NCBI GenBank assembly: GCA_016720425.1
Contig: JADKKQ010000001.1
Location: forward strand, 310,001 to 374,000
DNA length: 64,000 bases
From: Betaproteobacteria bacterium
GTDB lineage: Bacteria > Pseudomonadota > Gammaproteobacteria > Burkholderiales > Casimicrobiaceae
Direction: 5' to 3'
In this document: piece after piece, positions 1 through 9,051 of the stretch
Position numbering within the stretch: position 1 is the first letter of the stretch
Layout of the letters: every line of letters begins with the position of its first letter
Notes under the pieces: model-generated
Database searches by the model: none
Told to the model about the DNA's origin: nothing
What the model saw: the letters and a program-made list of their open reading frames with translations, nothing else
Translations under genes and position numbers: made by a program

Positions 1-728
1 GCGCGCGCGTAACGCGCCTTGTTCTCCTCCATCGGCGACTCGCGGCCGGCGTAGATCACGCCCTTGCTGTCGCAGACGACGACGTTCTCGCGCCGGAGCC
101 CGAGGCCGACCAGCAGGTCGAGGCAGGCGATCGCGGCGGCGCCGGCGCCCGAGCAGACGAGCTTGACCGCGGCGATGTCCTTGTCGACGACCTTGAGGCC
201 GTTGAGGATCGCCGCGCCGACGACGATCGCCGTGCCGTGCTGGTCGTCGTGGAAGACCGGGATCTTCATCCGCTCGCGCAGCTTCTTCTCGACGTAGAAG
301 CACTCGGGCGCCTTGATGTCCTCGAGGTTGATGCCGCCGAAGGTCGGCTCCAGCCGCGCGATGGTCTTCACCAGCTCGTCGGGGTCGTTCTCGTCGAGCT
401 CGATGTCGAACACGTCGATGCCGGCGAACTTCTTGAACAGGCAGGCCTTGCCCTCCATCACCGGCTTGCCGGCGAGCGGGCCGATGTTGCCGAGGCCCAG
501 CACCGCGGTGCCGTTGGTGACGACGGCGACGAGGTTGCCGCGCGAGGTCAGCGTCCGGGCCTCGCCCGGGTCGGCGACGATGGCGTCGCAGGCCGCGGCG
601 ACGCCCGGCGAGTAGGCGAGCGCGAGATCGCGCTGGTTGACGAGCGCCTTGGTCGGCGTGACCGAGATCTTGCCGGCCGTCGGCAGGCGGTGGTATTCGA
701 GTGCCGCTTGGCGTAGCGACTCGTCCAT
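1..728 (-). CDS. maeB: NADP-dependent malic enzyme, N-terminal part (runs off the left edge)
   Basis: Oxidative decarboxylation of malate to pyruvate, giving NADPH in the cytoplasm. Reading leftwards from the ATG at 728 gives about 242 residues with no stop, starting MDESLRQAALEYHRL. Family signatures are clear: the tyrosine-containing YSPGVAAAC segment near residue 40, the metal-binding stretch FAGIDVFDIELDENDPDE, the DDQHGTA motif and then the GAGAAA nucleotide-binding loop. An AGGAG-type ribosome-binding site lies just upstream of the ATG. The large MaeB forms carry a C-terminal phosphotransacetylase-like domain; whether it is present cannot be seen here. The 3' end lies outside the window. 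Confidence 0.93.
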   Translation of the reverse strand, partial: MDESLRQAALEYHRLPTAGKISVTPTKALVNQRDLALAYSPGVAAACDAIVADPGEARTLTSRGNLVAVVTNGTAVLGLGNIGPLAGKPVMEGKACLFKKFAGIDVFDIELDENDPDELVKTIARLEPTFGGINLEDIKAPECFYVEKKLRERMKIPVFHDDQHGTAIVVGAAILNGLKVVDKDIAAVKLVCSGAGAAAIACLDLLVGLGLRRENVVVCDSKGVIYAGRESPMEENKARYAR

Positions 729-845
729 GGTGCTCCTCCGATGGTTCCCGCTCTCCGTGGGCGGACCGTCGATTCTACCCGCGGGGACGCGCCGCTGCGG
801 CGTTCATGGGAGCGCCTCCAGGCGCGAATGACGTTTCTCCGACGA

Positions 846-1757
846 TCAGCGCGTCCCGAAGCGGCGGCCGATCGCGATCGACAGGATGACCAGGCCGGCG
901 GCGACGAAGGTCGCGGGATCGAGCGCCTCCCCCAGCAGCAGGGCCGAGGCGAACAGCGTCAGGAACGGCTGCAGCAACTGCGTCTGGCCGACGACGGCGA
1001 TGCCGCCCAGCGCGAGCCCCCGATACCAGGCGAAGAACCCGAGGAACATGCTGAACACGCCGACGTAGGCGAAGCCTGCCCAGGCGAGCGGCGGCGCGGC
1101 GAGCATCTGCGCGTCGACGACCCACAGCGTGGGCACCAGCACCGCCGGCGCCGCGAGCAGCAGCGCCCACGAGATCACCTGCCAGCCGCCGAGCGTCCGC
1201 GCGAGCCGGCCGCCCTCGGCATAGCCGATCGCGGCGGCCGCGACCGCCGCCAGCAGCAGGAAGTCGGCGGGATGCGGCGCGCCGCCGCCCTGCCACAGCG
1301 CGAAGCCGACGACGACGGCGCTGCCGACGAGCGAGCACAGCCAGAACACCGGCGTCGGCCGCTCGTGCGCCAGCCACGCGCCCGCCAGCGCGGTGGCGAG
1401 CGGCAGCAGGCCGATGACGATCGCGCCGTGCGAGGCCGGGACGTGGCGCATCGCCCAGGCCGTGAACAGCGGAAAGCCGACGACGACGCCGGCGGTGACG
1501 ACGGCGATCCGCGGCAGCAGCGCGCGCCCCGGCCAGGGCGAACGCTTTGCCAGCAGCACGACGGCGGCGAGCAGCGCGGCGACCACGGCGCGTCCGAGCC
1601 CGACGAATACCGGATCGAGGCCCGCCACGGCGAGGCGCGTGGCCGGCAGCGTCAGGCTGAAACAGGCGACGCCCAGCAACCCGAACAGCAGGCCGCGGCG
1701 GCGGTCGGCGGCGGAAACCGACGCGGGCGGCCGGAGGGCGGGCGGCAGATCGGGCAT
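846..1757 (-). CDS. EamA/DMT-family transporter
   Basis: 303-residue inner-membrane protein with about ten hydrophobic helices arranged as two EamA repeats, the usual size and layout for drug/metabolite transporters. The N-terminal repeat starts at LLFGLLGVACFSL and the second after about residue 160. Such proteins export amino acids, nucleosides or other metabolites; the substrate cannot be read from the sequence. The ATG at 1757 is the first in-frame methionine. A 16-bp palindrome of the kind bound by TetR-family repressors lies 38 bp upstream, so local repression is plausible. It stands alone, divergent from the regulator gene at 2171. Confidence 0.88.
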   Translation of the reverse strand: MPDLPPALRPPASVSAADRRRGLLFGLLGVACFSLTLPATRLAVAGLDPVFVGLGRAVVAALLAAVVLLAKRSPWPGRALLPRIAVVTAGVVVGFPLFTAWAMRHVPASHGAIVIGLLPLATALAGAWLAHERPTPVFWLCSLVGSAVVVGFALWQGGGAPHPADFLLLAAVAAAAIGYAEGGRLARTLGGWQVISWALLLAAPAVLVPTLWVVDAQMLAAPPLAWAGFAYVGVFSMFLGFFAWYRGLALGGIAVVGQTQLLQPFLTLFASALLLGEALDPATFVAAGLVILSIAIGRRFGTR

Positions 1758-1794
1758 CCGCCCATCCTACGCGGCGCTCCGCAGCACCCTTGAT

Positions 1795-1810
1795 GAGCGA
1801 GCGCTCACTC
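1795..1810. promoter_or_regulatory. 16-bp near-palindrome, candidate TetR-family operator
   Basis: GAGCGAGCGCTCACTC matches its own reverse complement at 14 of 16 positions, with a perfect GAGCGCTC core. It sits just upstream of the EamA gene and between two divergent genes, one of which encodes a TetR-family protein. Palindromes of this form are typical TetR-family operators, but which protein binds here is inference. Confidence 0.45.
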
Positions 1811-2029
1811 GCAATCGGTGCAAAGCCGGAACGGGACCGACGAATGCCCTACGCGTGCCGCACGCGGCGACGCCAGCGCGACGGTCACACGTTCATGCCG
1901 ACGGGCTTCCCGGCGCGGCTGCGCCGGGACCCTCGGGTCATCGGAGAGCCGTCCGTCGACGCGACGCGACGCCTGGTCTCGCGGGACCCCGGCGAGGGAC
2001 CGGGGCAGGCGAAGTTGCTGCAGTGCAGC

Positions 2030-2074
2030 TTGACTTTCAAAACGGAGCAAACGTAGGATTAAAACATTCGTTTG
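2030..2074 (+). promoter_or_regulatory. sigma-70-like promoter with PsrA-type operator
   Basis: A -35 TTGACT (2030-2035) and a -10 TAGGAT (2054-2059) are separated by 18 bp. The sequence AAAC-ATTC-GTTT (2062-2073) follows at the expected transcription start and matches the AAAC-N4-GTTT form of PsrA operators. A wider inverted repeat, CAAACG (2048-2053) and CGTTTG (2069-2074), brackets the -10. This fits autorepression of the PsrA-like gene and of the fad genes downstream. Confidence 0.65.
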
Positions 2075-2170
2075 ATCCAGCGGCCATCCAAACAGGGCCG
2101 GAGGAGGGGGAGAGTGTATGTCCCTCGCTCGAGAAGACGTTCAGACGACGGACCGGAGGAGGTGGGAGCC

Positions 2171-2893
2171 ATGGTGGGTGAGGTCATTGCAATCGGCGCC
2201 GTCCGCGGACCCGCGGCAACCAAGGATCGCATCCTCGATGCGGCCGAGGCCTTGTTCATGGAGCACGGCTACGAGGCGACCAGCCTGCGCGCGATCACCT
2301 CGGCCGCCGACGCGAACCTCGCCGCCGTCAACTACCACTTCGGCAGCAAGGAAGAGTTGTTCCAGGCGATCCTCACCCGCCGTCTCGACCCGATGAACCA
2401 GGAGCGCGTCGCCCTCCTCGACACCCTCGAGCAGGAAGCGGGGAACGCCCCGGTCGACTGCGAGCGGATCCTCGCGGCGATGATCATCCCGGCACTGCAC
2501 CTCGCCCGCGATCCGGCCCGCGGGGGCTCGAACTTCCTGCGCCTGCTCGGTCGCGCCTATGCCGATCCGGCGCCGTTCCTCCGCCACTTCCTGTCCGAGC
2601 ACTACGCGGTGATGATCGGACGCTTCAAGACCGCGTTCGGCCGCGCGCTGCCGCAACTCTCCCGCCGCGAGCTGTCGTGGCGGCTGCACTTCATCATGGG
2701 CGCGCTCTCCTACACGCTGGCCGGCACCGACGCGCTGAAGCTGATCGCCGAGATCACGCCGGCCAAGCACCGCGACGACGAAACCCTGCTGCACCGGCTG
2801 GCGCCATTCCTGCTGGCCGGACTGCAGTCGCCGCCGACCGACTCCGGCGACGACGCCTCGCCCTCCGAAGGCGACACGCGCCTGGCGCGGTGA
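2171..2893 (+). CDS. TetR-family regulator of fatty-acid oxidation, PsrA-like
   Basis: 240-residue transcription factor. Residues about 15-65 form the helix-turn-helix domain (ILDAAEALFMEHGYEATSLR, then NLAAVNYHFGSKEELF), nearly the PsrA signature. The C-terminal ligand domain contains FLRLLGRAYADP and LHFIMGALSYTLAG, also seen in Pseudomonas PsrA, which responds to long-chain fatty acids or acyl-CoAs. The start at 2171 was chosen over an upstream in-frame codon because GGAGGAGGTGGGAG precedes it. fadE follows 85 bp downstream with no terminator, so regulator and beta-oxidation genes are probably co-transcribed. The PsrA-type palindrome at its own promoter supports autoregulation; the ligand is inferred from the family. 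Confidence 0.85.
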   Translation: MVGEVIAIGAVRGPAATKDRILDAAEALFMEHGYEATSLRAITSAADANLAAVNYHFGSKEELFQAILTRRLDPMNQERVALLDTLEQEAGNAPVDCERILAAMIIPALHLARDPARGGSNFLRLLGRAYADPAPFLRHFLSEHYAVMIGRFKTAFGRALPQLSRRELSWRLHFIMGALSYTLAGTDALKLIAEITPAKHRDDETLLHRLAPFLLAGLQSPPTDSGDDASPSEGDTRLAR

Positions 2894-2978
2894 TCCCGCG
2901 ACCCGGAAGAACCAGGCGACCGCCCCCGACGAAACACGCTTCCCACCCTCCCACCACTCCCGAACCCTGGAGCCCTCG

Positions 2979-5609
2979 ATGCTCACACTTGCCTGGTTGG
3001 TCGCTCTCTTCATCGGTGCGGTTGCGCTGGCTTACGCCAACGCCGCCGGCACCGTCTGGACCGTCGCGCTCGCCGTCGCCCTCGGCGTGGCCTGGGGCGC
3101 GCAGCTGCTGCCCGCGTGGCTCGCGCTCGCGCTCACCGTCGTGTTCGTGCTGCTGGCGATCCCGCTCAACGTCCCCGCGCTGCGCCGCAAGCTGATCAGC
3201 GACGGCGTGCTGAGCGCGTTCCGCAAGATCCTGCCGCCGATGTCGCAGACCGAGCGCGAGGCGATCGAGGCCGGCACCGTCTGGTGGGACGGCGACCTCT
3301 TCTCCGGCAAGCCGGACTGGAAGAAGCTGCTCGCCGTCCGGCGCCCGACGCTCACCGCCGAGGAGCAGCGCTTCCTCGACGTCGAGACGCAGGAGCTGTG
3401 CGAACTCATCACCGACTGGGAGACGACCCACGTCCACCGCGACCTGCCGCCCGAGGTGTGGCAGTACATCAAGGACAAGGGCTTCCTCGGCATGAGCATC
3501 GCCAAGGAATACGGCGGGCTGGGCTTCTCCGGCTACGCGCACTCGCAGGTGATGACCAAGCTGTCGACGCGCTCGGGCACCGTCGCGGTCAGCGTGATGG
3601 TCCCCAACTCGCTCGGGCCGGCCGAGCTCCTCGCCCACTACGGCACCGACGAGCAGAAGCGCTACTACCTGCCGCGGCTCGCCAAGGGCCTCGAGATCCC
3701 CTGCTTCGCGCTGACCAACCCGACCGCGGGCTCCGACGCGGCGTCGATCCCCGACTTCGGCGTCGTCTGCTGGGGCCAGCACGAGGGCAGGAAGGTGCTG
3801 GGGCTGCGCGTCACCTGGGACAAGCGCTACATCACGCTGGGCCCGATCGCGACGCTGCTGGGCCTCGCCTTCCGCGCCTACGACCCCGACCACCTCGTCG
3901 GCGACAAGGACGACATCGGCATCACCTGCGCGCTGATCCCGACCTCGCACCCGGGCGTGGAGATCGGCCGCCGGCACATTCCGCTCTCCGCGGTGTTCCA
4001 GAACGGCCCGAACTGGGGCAAGGACGTGTTCATCCCGATGGACTGGATCATCGGCGGCCAGCCGATGCTGGGCCGCGGCTGGCGGATGCTGATGGAGTGC
4101 CTCGCCGCGGGGCGCGGCATCTCGCTGCCGTCGTCGGCGACCGGGATGGCCAAGCTCGCGGTCCGCACCACCGGCGGCTACGCCCGCGTGCGCACGCAGT
4201 TCAAGACGCCGATCGGCAAGTTCGAGGGCATCGAGGAAGCGCTGACGCGGATGGGCGGCAACCTCTACATGATGGACGCCGCGCGGGCGCTGACCGCCAC
4301 CGCCGTCGATCTCGGCGAAAAGCCGGCGGTGGTCTCCGGCATCGCCAAGCTGCACCTCACCGAGCGCGGGCGCCAGGTCGTCAACGACGCGATGGACATC
4401 GTCGGCGGCAAGGGCATCTGCATGGGGCCGTCGAACTTCCTCGGCGCCGCGTACATGCAATTGCCGGTGGCGATCACCGTCGAGGGCGCGAACATCCTCA
4501 CCCGCAGCCTCATCGTCTACGGCCAGGGCGCGATCCGCTGCCATCCGTACGTGCTGAAGGAAATGATGGCGACGCGCGAGAAGGATCGCGCCAAGGCGTC
4601 GGTCGACTTCGACGCGGCGCTGTTCGGCCACATCCGCTTCACCGTGACCAATATGGCGCGCACGCTGGTGATGGGCCTCACCGGCTCGCACTTCGTCGCC
4701 GTGCCCGCGGGCGTCGCGCCGGAGACACGCCGCTACTACCAGCAGCTGACGCGGTTCTCGGCGGCGCTCGCCTTCCTCTCCGACGTCTCGATGGGGGTGC
4801 TGGGCGGCGCGCTGAAGCGCAAGGAGAAGCTCTCGGCGCGGCTGGGCGACATCCTGTCGCTGCTCTACCTCAGCTCGGCGACGCTGAAGCGCTACGAGGA
4901 CGAGGGTCGCCAGCACGCCGACGCCCCGCTGATGCACTGGGCGATCTGGGACGCGATGTTCAAGGCGCAGAACGCGTTCGAGGGCGTGCTGTCGAACTTC
5001 CCCAACCGCTTCGTCGCCGTGCTGATGCGCCGCTTCGTGTTCCCGCTCGGCCGGCCCTACGAGGTGCCGTCGGACAAGCTCGGCCACGACGTCGCCAAGC
5101 TGCTGCTGCAGCCTTCGGCGACGCGCGACCGCCTGGTCGCGGGCTCGTTCGTGTCCACCGCCGCCACCGACCCGGTCGCGCTGATCGAGCGCGCACTGGT
5201 GGCGACGCTGGCCTCCGAGCCGGTCGAGGCCAAGATCAGGGCGGCGGTGAAGGATCGGCGCCTCGACGCCAAGCTGCCCCCGGGCGCCGGGCTCGACGCG
5301 CTGGTGGCGCGGGCGCAGAGCCAGGGCGTCATCAACGCGGCCGAGGCGCACGCGGTCATCGCGGCCCGCGATCTCACCGCGCAGGTGATCCGGGTCGACG
5401 ATTTCCCGCAGGACCTCGGCAGCTCGGACCAGCGGCCGCTCGACTACAGCCGGACCGGCGCCGCGAACAGCGCGACCCCGATCGTGCACAAGGCCAGGTT
5501 CTTCCGCCGGGCTGCGGCCCCGCCCCGGGGACCGGTGCGCAGCGCGACGGCATTCCAGAAAGCCTGCCGCTCTCGCGGACGGTCTCTCCACGCCAGGACA
5601 AGCCCATGA
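2979..5609 (+). CDS. fadE: long-chain acyl-CoA dehydrogenase, FadE type, membrane-anchored
   Basis: First step of beta-oxidation: FAD-dependent formation of trans-2-enoyl-CoA. The 876-residue length is slightly above E. coli FadE (814). Two hydrophobic helices lie at residues about 4-22 and 27-63, which would anchor the enzyme to the inner membrane. The dehydrogenase core runs from about 110 to 600 with CFALTNPTAGSDAA, a substrate/FAD-binding segment, and VEGANILTRSLIVYGQGA. A FadE-type C-terminal extension (DUF1974-like) follows. The last 50 or so residues are rich in Arg/Pro/Ala and may be a poorly conserved tail. The stop overlaps the next start (ATGA), indicating translational coupling with the thiolase. 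Confidence 0.93.
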   Translation: MLTLAWLVALFIGAVALAYANAAGTVWTVALAVALGVAWGAQLLPAWLALALTVVFVLLAIPLNVPALRRKLISDGVLSAFRKILPPMSQTEREAIEAGTVWWDGDLFSGKPDWKKLLAVRRPTLTAEEQRFLDVETQELCELITDWETTHVHRDLPPEVWQYIKDKGFLGMSIAKEYGGLGFSGYAHSQVMTKLSTRSGTVAVSVMVPNSLGPAELLAHYGTDEQKRYYLPRLAKGLEIPCFALTNPTAGSDAASIPDFGVVCWGQHEGRKVLGLRVTWDKRYITLGPIATLLGLAFRAYDPDHLVGDKDDIGITCALIPTSHPGVEIGRRHIPLSAVFQNGPNWGKDVFIPMDWIIGGQPMLGRGWRMLMECLAAGRGISLPSSATGMAKLAVRTTGGYARVRTQFKTPIGKFEGIEEALTRMGGNLYMMDAARALTATAVDLGEKPAVVSGIAKLHLTERGRQVVNDAMDIVGGKGICMGPSNFLGAAYMQLPVAITVEGANILTRSLIVYGQGAIRCHPYVLKEMMATREKDRAKASVDFDAALFGHIRFTVTNMARTLVMGLTGSHFVAVPAGVAPETRRYYQQLTRFSAALAFLSDVSMGVLGGALKRKEKLSARLGDILSLLYLSSATLKRYEDEGRQHADAPLMHWAIWDAMFKAQNAFEGVLSNFPNRFVAVLMRRFVFPLGRPYEVPSDKLGHDVAKLLLQPSATRDRLVAGSFVSTAATDPVALIERALVATLASEPVEAKIRAAVKDRRLDAKLPPGAGLDALVARAQSQGVINAAEAHAVIAARDLTAQVIRVDDFPQDLGSSDQRPLDYSRTGAANSATPIVHKARFFRRAAAPPRGPVRSATAFQKACRSRGRSLHARTSP

Positions 5610-6892
5610 AAGAACCGATCTACATCATCGACGGCGCCCGCACGCCGTTCCTCAAGGCGCGCAATCGCCCGGGGCCGTTCGCGGCGTCCGATCTCGCGAC
5701 GGCTGCCGGCAGCGCGCTGCTGCTGCGGCAGCGGTTCGCGCCGACCGACCTCGACGAGGTGATCCTGGGCTGCGCCGCGCCGTCGCCGGACGAGGTGAAC
5801 ATCGGGCGCGTCGTCGCGCTGCGCATGGGCTGCGGCCACAAGGTGCCGGGCTGGACGGTGATGCGCAACTGCGCGTCGGGGATGCAGGCGCTCGACTCGG
5901 CGATCAACAACATCCGCGCCGGGCGCTCGAATCTCGTGCTCGCCGGCGGCGTCGACGCGCTGTCGCACGCGCCGCTGCTGTTCTCCGAGGCGATGGTGCA
6001 CTGGCTGTCGAGTTGGTACGCGGCGAAGACGCTGGGGCAGCGCGCCGCGCTGGCGGCGAAGCTCAAGCTCGCCTACCTCGCGCCGGTGATCGGCCTGATG
6101 AAGGGGCTCACCGACCCGATGGTGGGGCTGCTGATGGGCCAGACCGCCGAGAACCTGGCCTTTCGCTTCGGCATCACCCGCGCCGAGATGGACGCGTTCG
6201 CCGCGGCGAGCCACCGCAAGGTGCTGGCCGGGCAGAAGGCCGGCCACTACGACGCCGAGGTCGTCGCGCTGTTCGACAAGGCCGGCAAGGTCTATGCGGC
6301 CGACGACGGCGTGCGCGAGGACTCGACGGCCGAGAACCTCGCCAAGCTGCGCCCGTTCTTCGACAAGAAGTACGGCAACGTCACCGCCGGCAACAGCTCG
6401 CAGGTGACCGACGGCGCCGCGTGGCTGGTGCTCGCGTCCGAGCGCGCGGTCGAGAAGCACCAGCTGCAGCCGCTGGGCAGGATCGCCGACTCCGAGTGGG
6501 CGGGGCTCGACCCGGCAGAGATGGGGCTGGGGCCGGTGCACGCCGTGACGCCGATCCTGCAACGCCACGGCCTCCGCCTCAACGACCTCGACGCCTGGGA
6601 GATCAACGAGGCCTTCGCCGCGCAGGTGATCGCCTGCCAGCGGGCCTGGGAAGACACCGATTACTGTCGCCGCGAGCTGGGCCTTCCCGACGCGCTGGGG
6701 TCGATCGATCCGGCGCGGCTCAACGTCGACGGCGGCGCGGTCGCGCTCGGCCACCCGGTCGGCGCCTCCGGCGCGCGCATCGTCCTGCACGTGCTGCACA
6801 CGCTGCGCCGCACCGGCGGCAAGCGCGGCATCGCCTCGATCTGCATCGGCGGCGGCCTCGGCGGCGCGATGCTGGTGGAGGCCGTGTCGTGA
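5606..6892 (+). CDS. fadI: acetyl-CoA C-acyltransferase, FadI-type thiolase
   Basis: Thiolytic cleavage of 3-ketoacyl-CoA to acetyl-CoA and a shortened acyl-CoA. 428 residues, the usual size for the FadI branch. The nucleophilic cysteine is C89 in RNCASGMQAL; the remaining catalytic motifs are NEAFAAQV, GGAVALGHPVGASGARI and CIGGGLGGAM. The ATG overlaps the fadE stop by 4 bp. The next gene follows within about 90 bp, so fadE, this thiolase and the fusion enzyme form one operon. A second thiolase (15479) belongs to the FadA branch; the two probably differ in chain-length preference or partner. Confidence 0.93.
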   Translation: MKEPIYIIDGARTPFLKARNRPGPFAASDLATAAGSALLLRQRFAPTDLDEVILGCAAPSPDEVNIGRVVALRMGCGHKVPGWTVMRNCASGMQALDSAINNIRAGRSNLVLAGGVDALSHAPLLFSEAMVHWLSSWYAAKTLGQRAALAAKLKLAYLAPVIGLMKGLTDPMVGLLMGQTAENLAFRFGITRAEMDAFAAASHRKVLAGQKAGHYDAEVVALFDKAGKVYAADDGVREDSTAENLAKLRPFFDKKYGNVTAGNSSQVTDGAAWLVLASERAVEKHQLQPLGRIADSEWAGLDPAEMGLGPVHAVTPILQRHGLRLNDLDAWEINEAFAAQVIACQRAWEDTDYCRRELGLPDALGSIDPARLNVDGGAVALGHPVGASGARIVLHVLHTLRRTGGKRGIASICIGGGLGGAMLVEAVS

Positions 6893-6981
6893 GCACTGCC
6901 GCCACCACCGTGTCGCCGGCCGCCGGGACCGCCGTGCCCGCCCGGAAGAACCACCCCGCCCATCCGCGATCGGAAGCCACG

Positions 6982-8898
6982 ATGCAACACTGGAAGATCA
7001 CCCGCGAGGCCGACGGCCTGGCGCGCCTCACCTTCGACAAGGCCGGGGCCACGACCAACACGCTGTCGGCGGCCGCGCTGGTCGAGCTCGACGCGGCGCT
7101 GGACGAACTCGACCGCGACCCGCCCGCCGGCCTCGTCATCGCCTCCGGCAAGGCCAACGGCTTCATCGCCGGCGCCGACATCGACGAGTTCGGCGAGGTC
7201 CGGAACGACGCCGACGCGATCGCGCTGGTGAAGCGCGGCTGGGACACGTTCAACCGCCTCGCCGCCGTCCGCTACCCGACGCTGGCGCTGGTCCGCGGCT
7301 TCTGCCTCGGCGGCGGGATGGAGCTGGCGCTCGCCTGCCGCTACCGGGTCGTCGTCGACGAGCCTTCGACCCGGCTGGGCCTGCCGGAGGTGATGCTCGG
7401 CATCGTCCCCGGCTGGGGCGGCATCACCCGGTTGCCGCGGCTCACCGGCGCGCCGGCGGCGCTCGACCTGCTGCTGACCGGCAAGACGGTCGACGCGCGC
7501 CGGGCGAAGCGGCTGGGCATCGCCGACGAGTGCGTGCCCGCCCGGATCATGGAGAACACCGCCCGCGGGGTGCTGAAGGCGAAGCCGGCGCCGCGCGCGC
7601 TCAAGATGGCGCAGTCGCTGACGCTGAATCCGCTGGTGCGCAAGTTCGTCGCCGCGCAGGCGGCGAAGCAGGTCGCCAAGCGGGCGCGGCGCGAGCACTA
7701 TCCGGCGCCCTACGCGATCCTCGAGCTGTTCGCCAGGTACGACGGCAACGCGCTGGCGGCGCCGGCGTCCGGTCCGGCGTCGATCACGGCGCTGCTGAAG
7801 ACGCCGACGGCCGGCAACCTGATCCGGGTGTTCCGGCTGCAGGAGCGGCTGAAGTCGCTGGGCAAGGACGGCGATTTCAAGGCGGCGCACGTCCACGTCG
7901 TCGGGGCGGGAACGATGGGCGGCGACATCGCCGCCTGGTGCGCGCTGCGCGGGCTGACGGTCACGCTGCAGGACCAGAACGCCGAACGGCTCGCGCCGGC
8001 GATGGCGCGCGCGGCCAAGCTCTTCGCGCAGCGGCTGAAGGACGCCCGGCGCGTCCGCGATGCGACCGATCGTCTCATCCCCGACGTGGCCGGCGCCGGC
8101 GTGGCGCGCGCCGACGTCGTCATCGAGGCGATCTTCGAGAACCTGGAGGCCAAGCGGGCGCTGTTCGCCGCGGTCGAGGCCAAGGCCAAGCCGGGCGCGA
8201 TCCTCGCCACCAACACCTCGAGCATTCCGCTGGAGGAGATCGCCGGCGCGATGCAGGACGGCTCGCGCCTCGTCGGCATCCACTTCTTCAATCCGGTCGC
8301 CCGGATGATGCTGGTCGAGATCGTGGTCGGGAAGTCGACGCGCCCCGAGCTGGTCGGCCCGGCCGCGGCGTTCGTCCGCCAGATCGACAAGCTGCCGCTG
8401 CCGGTGAAGAGCGCGCCGGGCTTCCTGGTCAACCGCGTGCTCGCGCCCTATCTGATGGCGGCGATGCGCTGCGTCGACGAGGGGCTGGCGCCGGAGACCG
8501 TCGACGAGGCGGCGCTGGCGTTCGGCATGCCGATGGGGCCGATCGAGCTCGCCGACACCGTCGGCCTCGACATCTGCGTCGCCGTCGGCCGGATGCTGTC
8601 CCCGGACGCCGCGCCGCCGCGCAAGCTGATGGCGCTGATCGACGCCGGGCACCTGGGGCGCAAGACCAAGCGCGGCTTCTACAGCTACGCGTCGGGCAAG
8701 GCGGCGAAGCAGCCGCCCGGCGCCGTGCCCGCCGGACTGGCGCAGCGGCTGATCGACCCGCTGGTGGGCGAGGCCCGGTCGGCGCTGGCCGAGGGCATCG
8801 TGGCCGACGCCGACCTGGTCGACGCCGGGGCCATTTTCGGCACCGGATTCGCGCCCTTCACCGGGGGCCCGCTGCACTACGCGGCCGCCTCGCGCTAG
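6982..8898 (+). CDS. fadJ: enoyl-CoA hydratase / 3-hydroxyacyl-CoA dehydrogenase fusion, FadJ-like
   Basis: Multifunctional beta-oxidation subunit of 638 residues. The N-terminal hydratase (about 1-190) has the oxyanion-hole segments FIAGADIDEF and GFCLGGGMELALACRYR and the acid region LGLPEVMLGIVPGWGG. The dehydrogenase begins near residue 303 with the NAD loop VVGAGTMGGDIA and continues with TNTSSIPLEEI, GIHFFNPVARMMLVEIV and PGFLVNRVL. Expected partner: the adjacent FadI-type thiolase. I chose the ATG at 6982 (GGAAG upstream); an in-frame GTG at 6889 overlaps the thiolase stop and would add 31 poorly conserved residues. It is shorter than E. coli FadJ (714). Confidence 0.9.
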   Translation: MQHWKITREADGLARLTFDKAGATTNTLSAAALVELDAALDELDRDPPAGLVIASGKANGFIAGADIDEFGEVRNDADAIALVKRGWDTFNRLAAVRYPTLALVRGFCLGGGMELALACRYRVVVDEPSTRLGLPEVMLGIVPGWGGITRLPRLTGAPAALDLLLTGKTVDARRAKRLGIADECVPARIMENTARGVLKAKPAPRALKMAQSLTLNPLVRKFVAAQAAKQVAKRARREHYPAPYAILELFARYDGNALAAPASGPASITALLKTPTAGNLIRVFRLQERLKSLGKDGDFKAAHVHVVGAGTMGGDIAAWCALRGLTVTLQDQNAERLAPAMARAAKLFAQRLKDARRVRDATDRLIPDVAGAGVARADVVIEAIFENLEAKRALFAAVEAKAKPGAILATNTSSIPLEEIAGAMQDGSRLVGIHFFNPVARMMLVEIVVGKSTRPELVGPAAAFVRQIDKLPLPVKSAPGFLVNRVLAPYLMAAMRCVDEGLAPETVDEAALAFGMPMGPIELADTVGLDICVAVGRMLSPDAAPPRKLMALIDAGHLGRKTKRGFYSYASGKAAKQPPGAVPAGLAQRLIDPLVGEARSALAEGIVADADLVDAGAIFGTGFAPFTGGPLHYAAASR

Positions 8899-9051
8899 GC
8901 CCGATCCGGGTGTAGGATGGCTCTCGACAATCTGGATCCCGCGACCCCACCGGCCCGGTCGAGCAGAGGCGGGGGGCCCGAGGCGCATGCAAGTCCCATC
9001 GTCGACCCATTCGGAGGGCCCGCCAAACCCGGCGCGGCAAGGAGGAAAGTC

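Noticed and set aside
741..1793. 350-residue plus-strand open frame rich in Arg/Gln/Asp
   Set aside because: Antisense shadow of the EamA transporter gene; composition is typical of reversed GC-rich codons.
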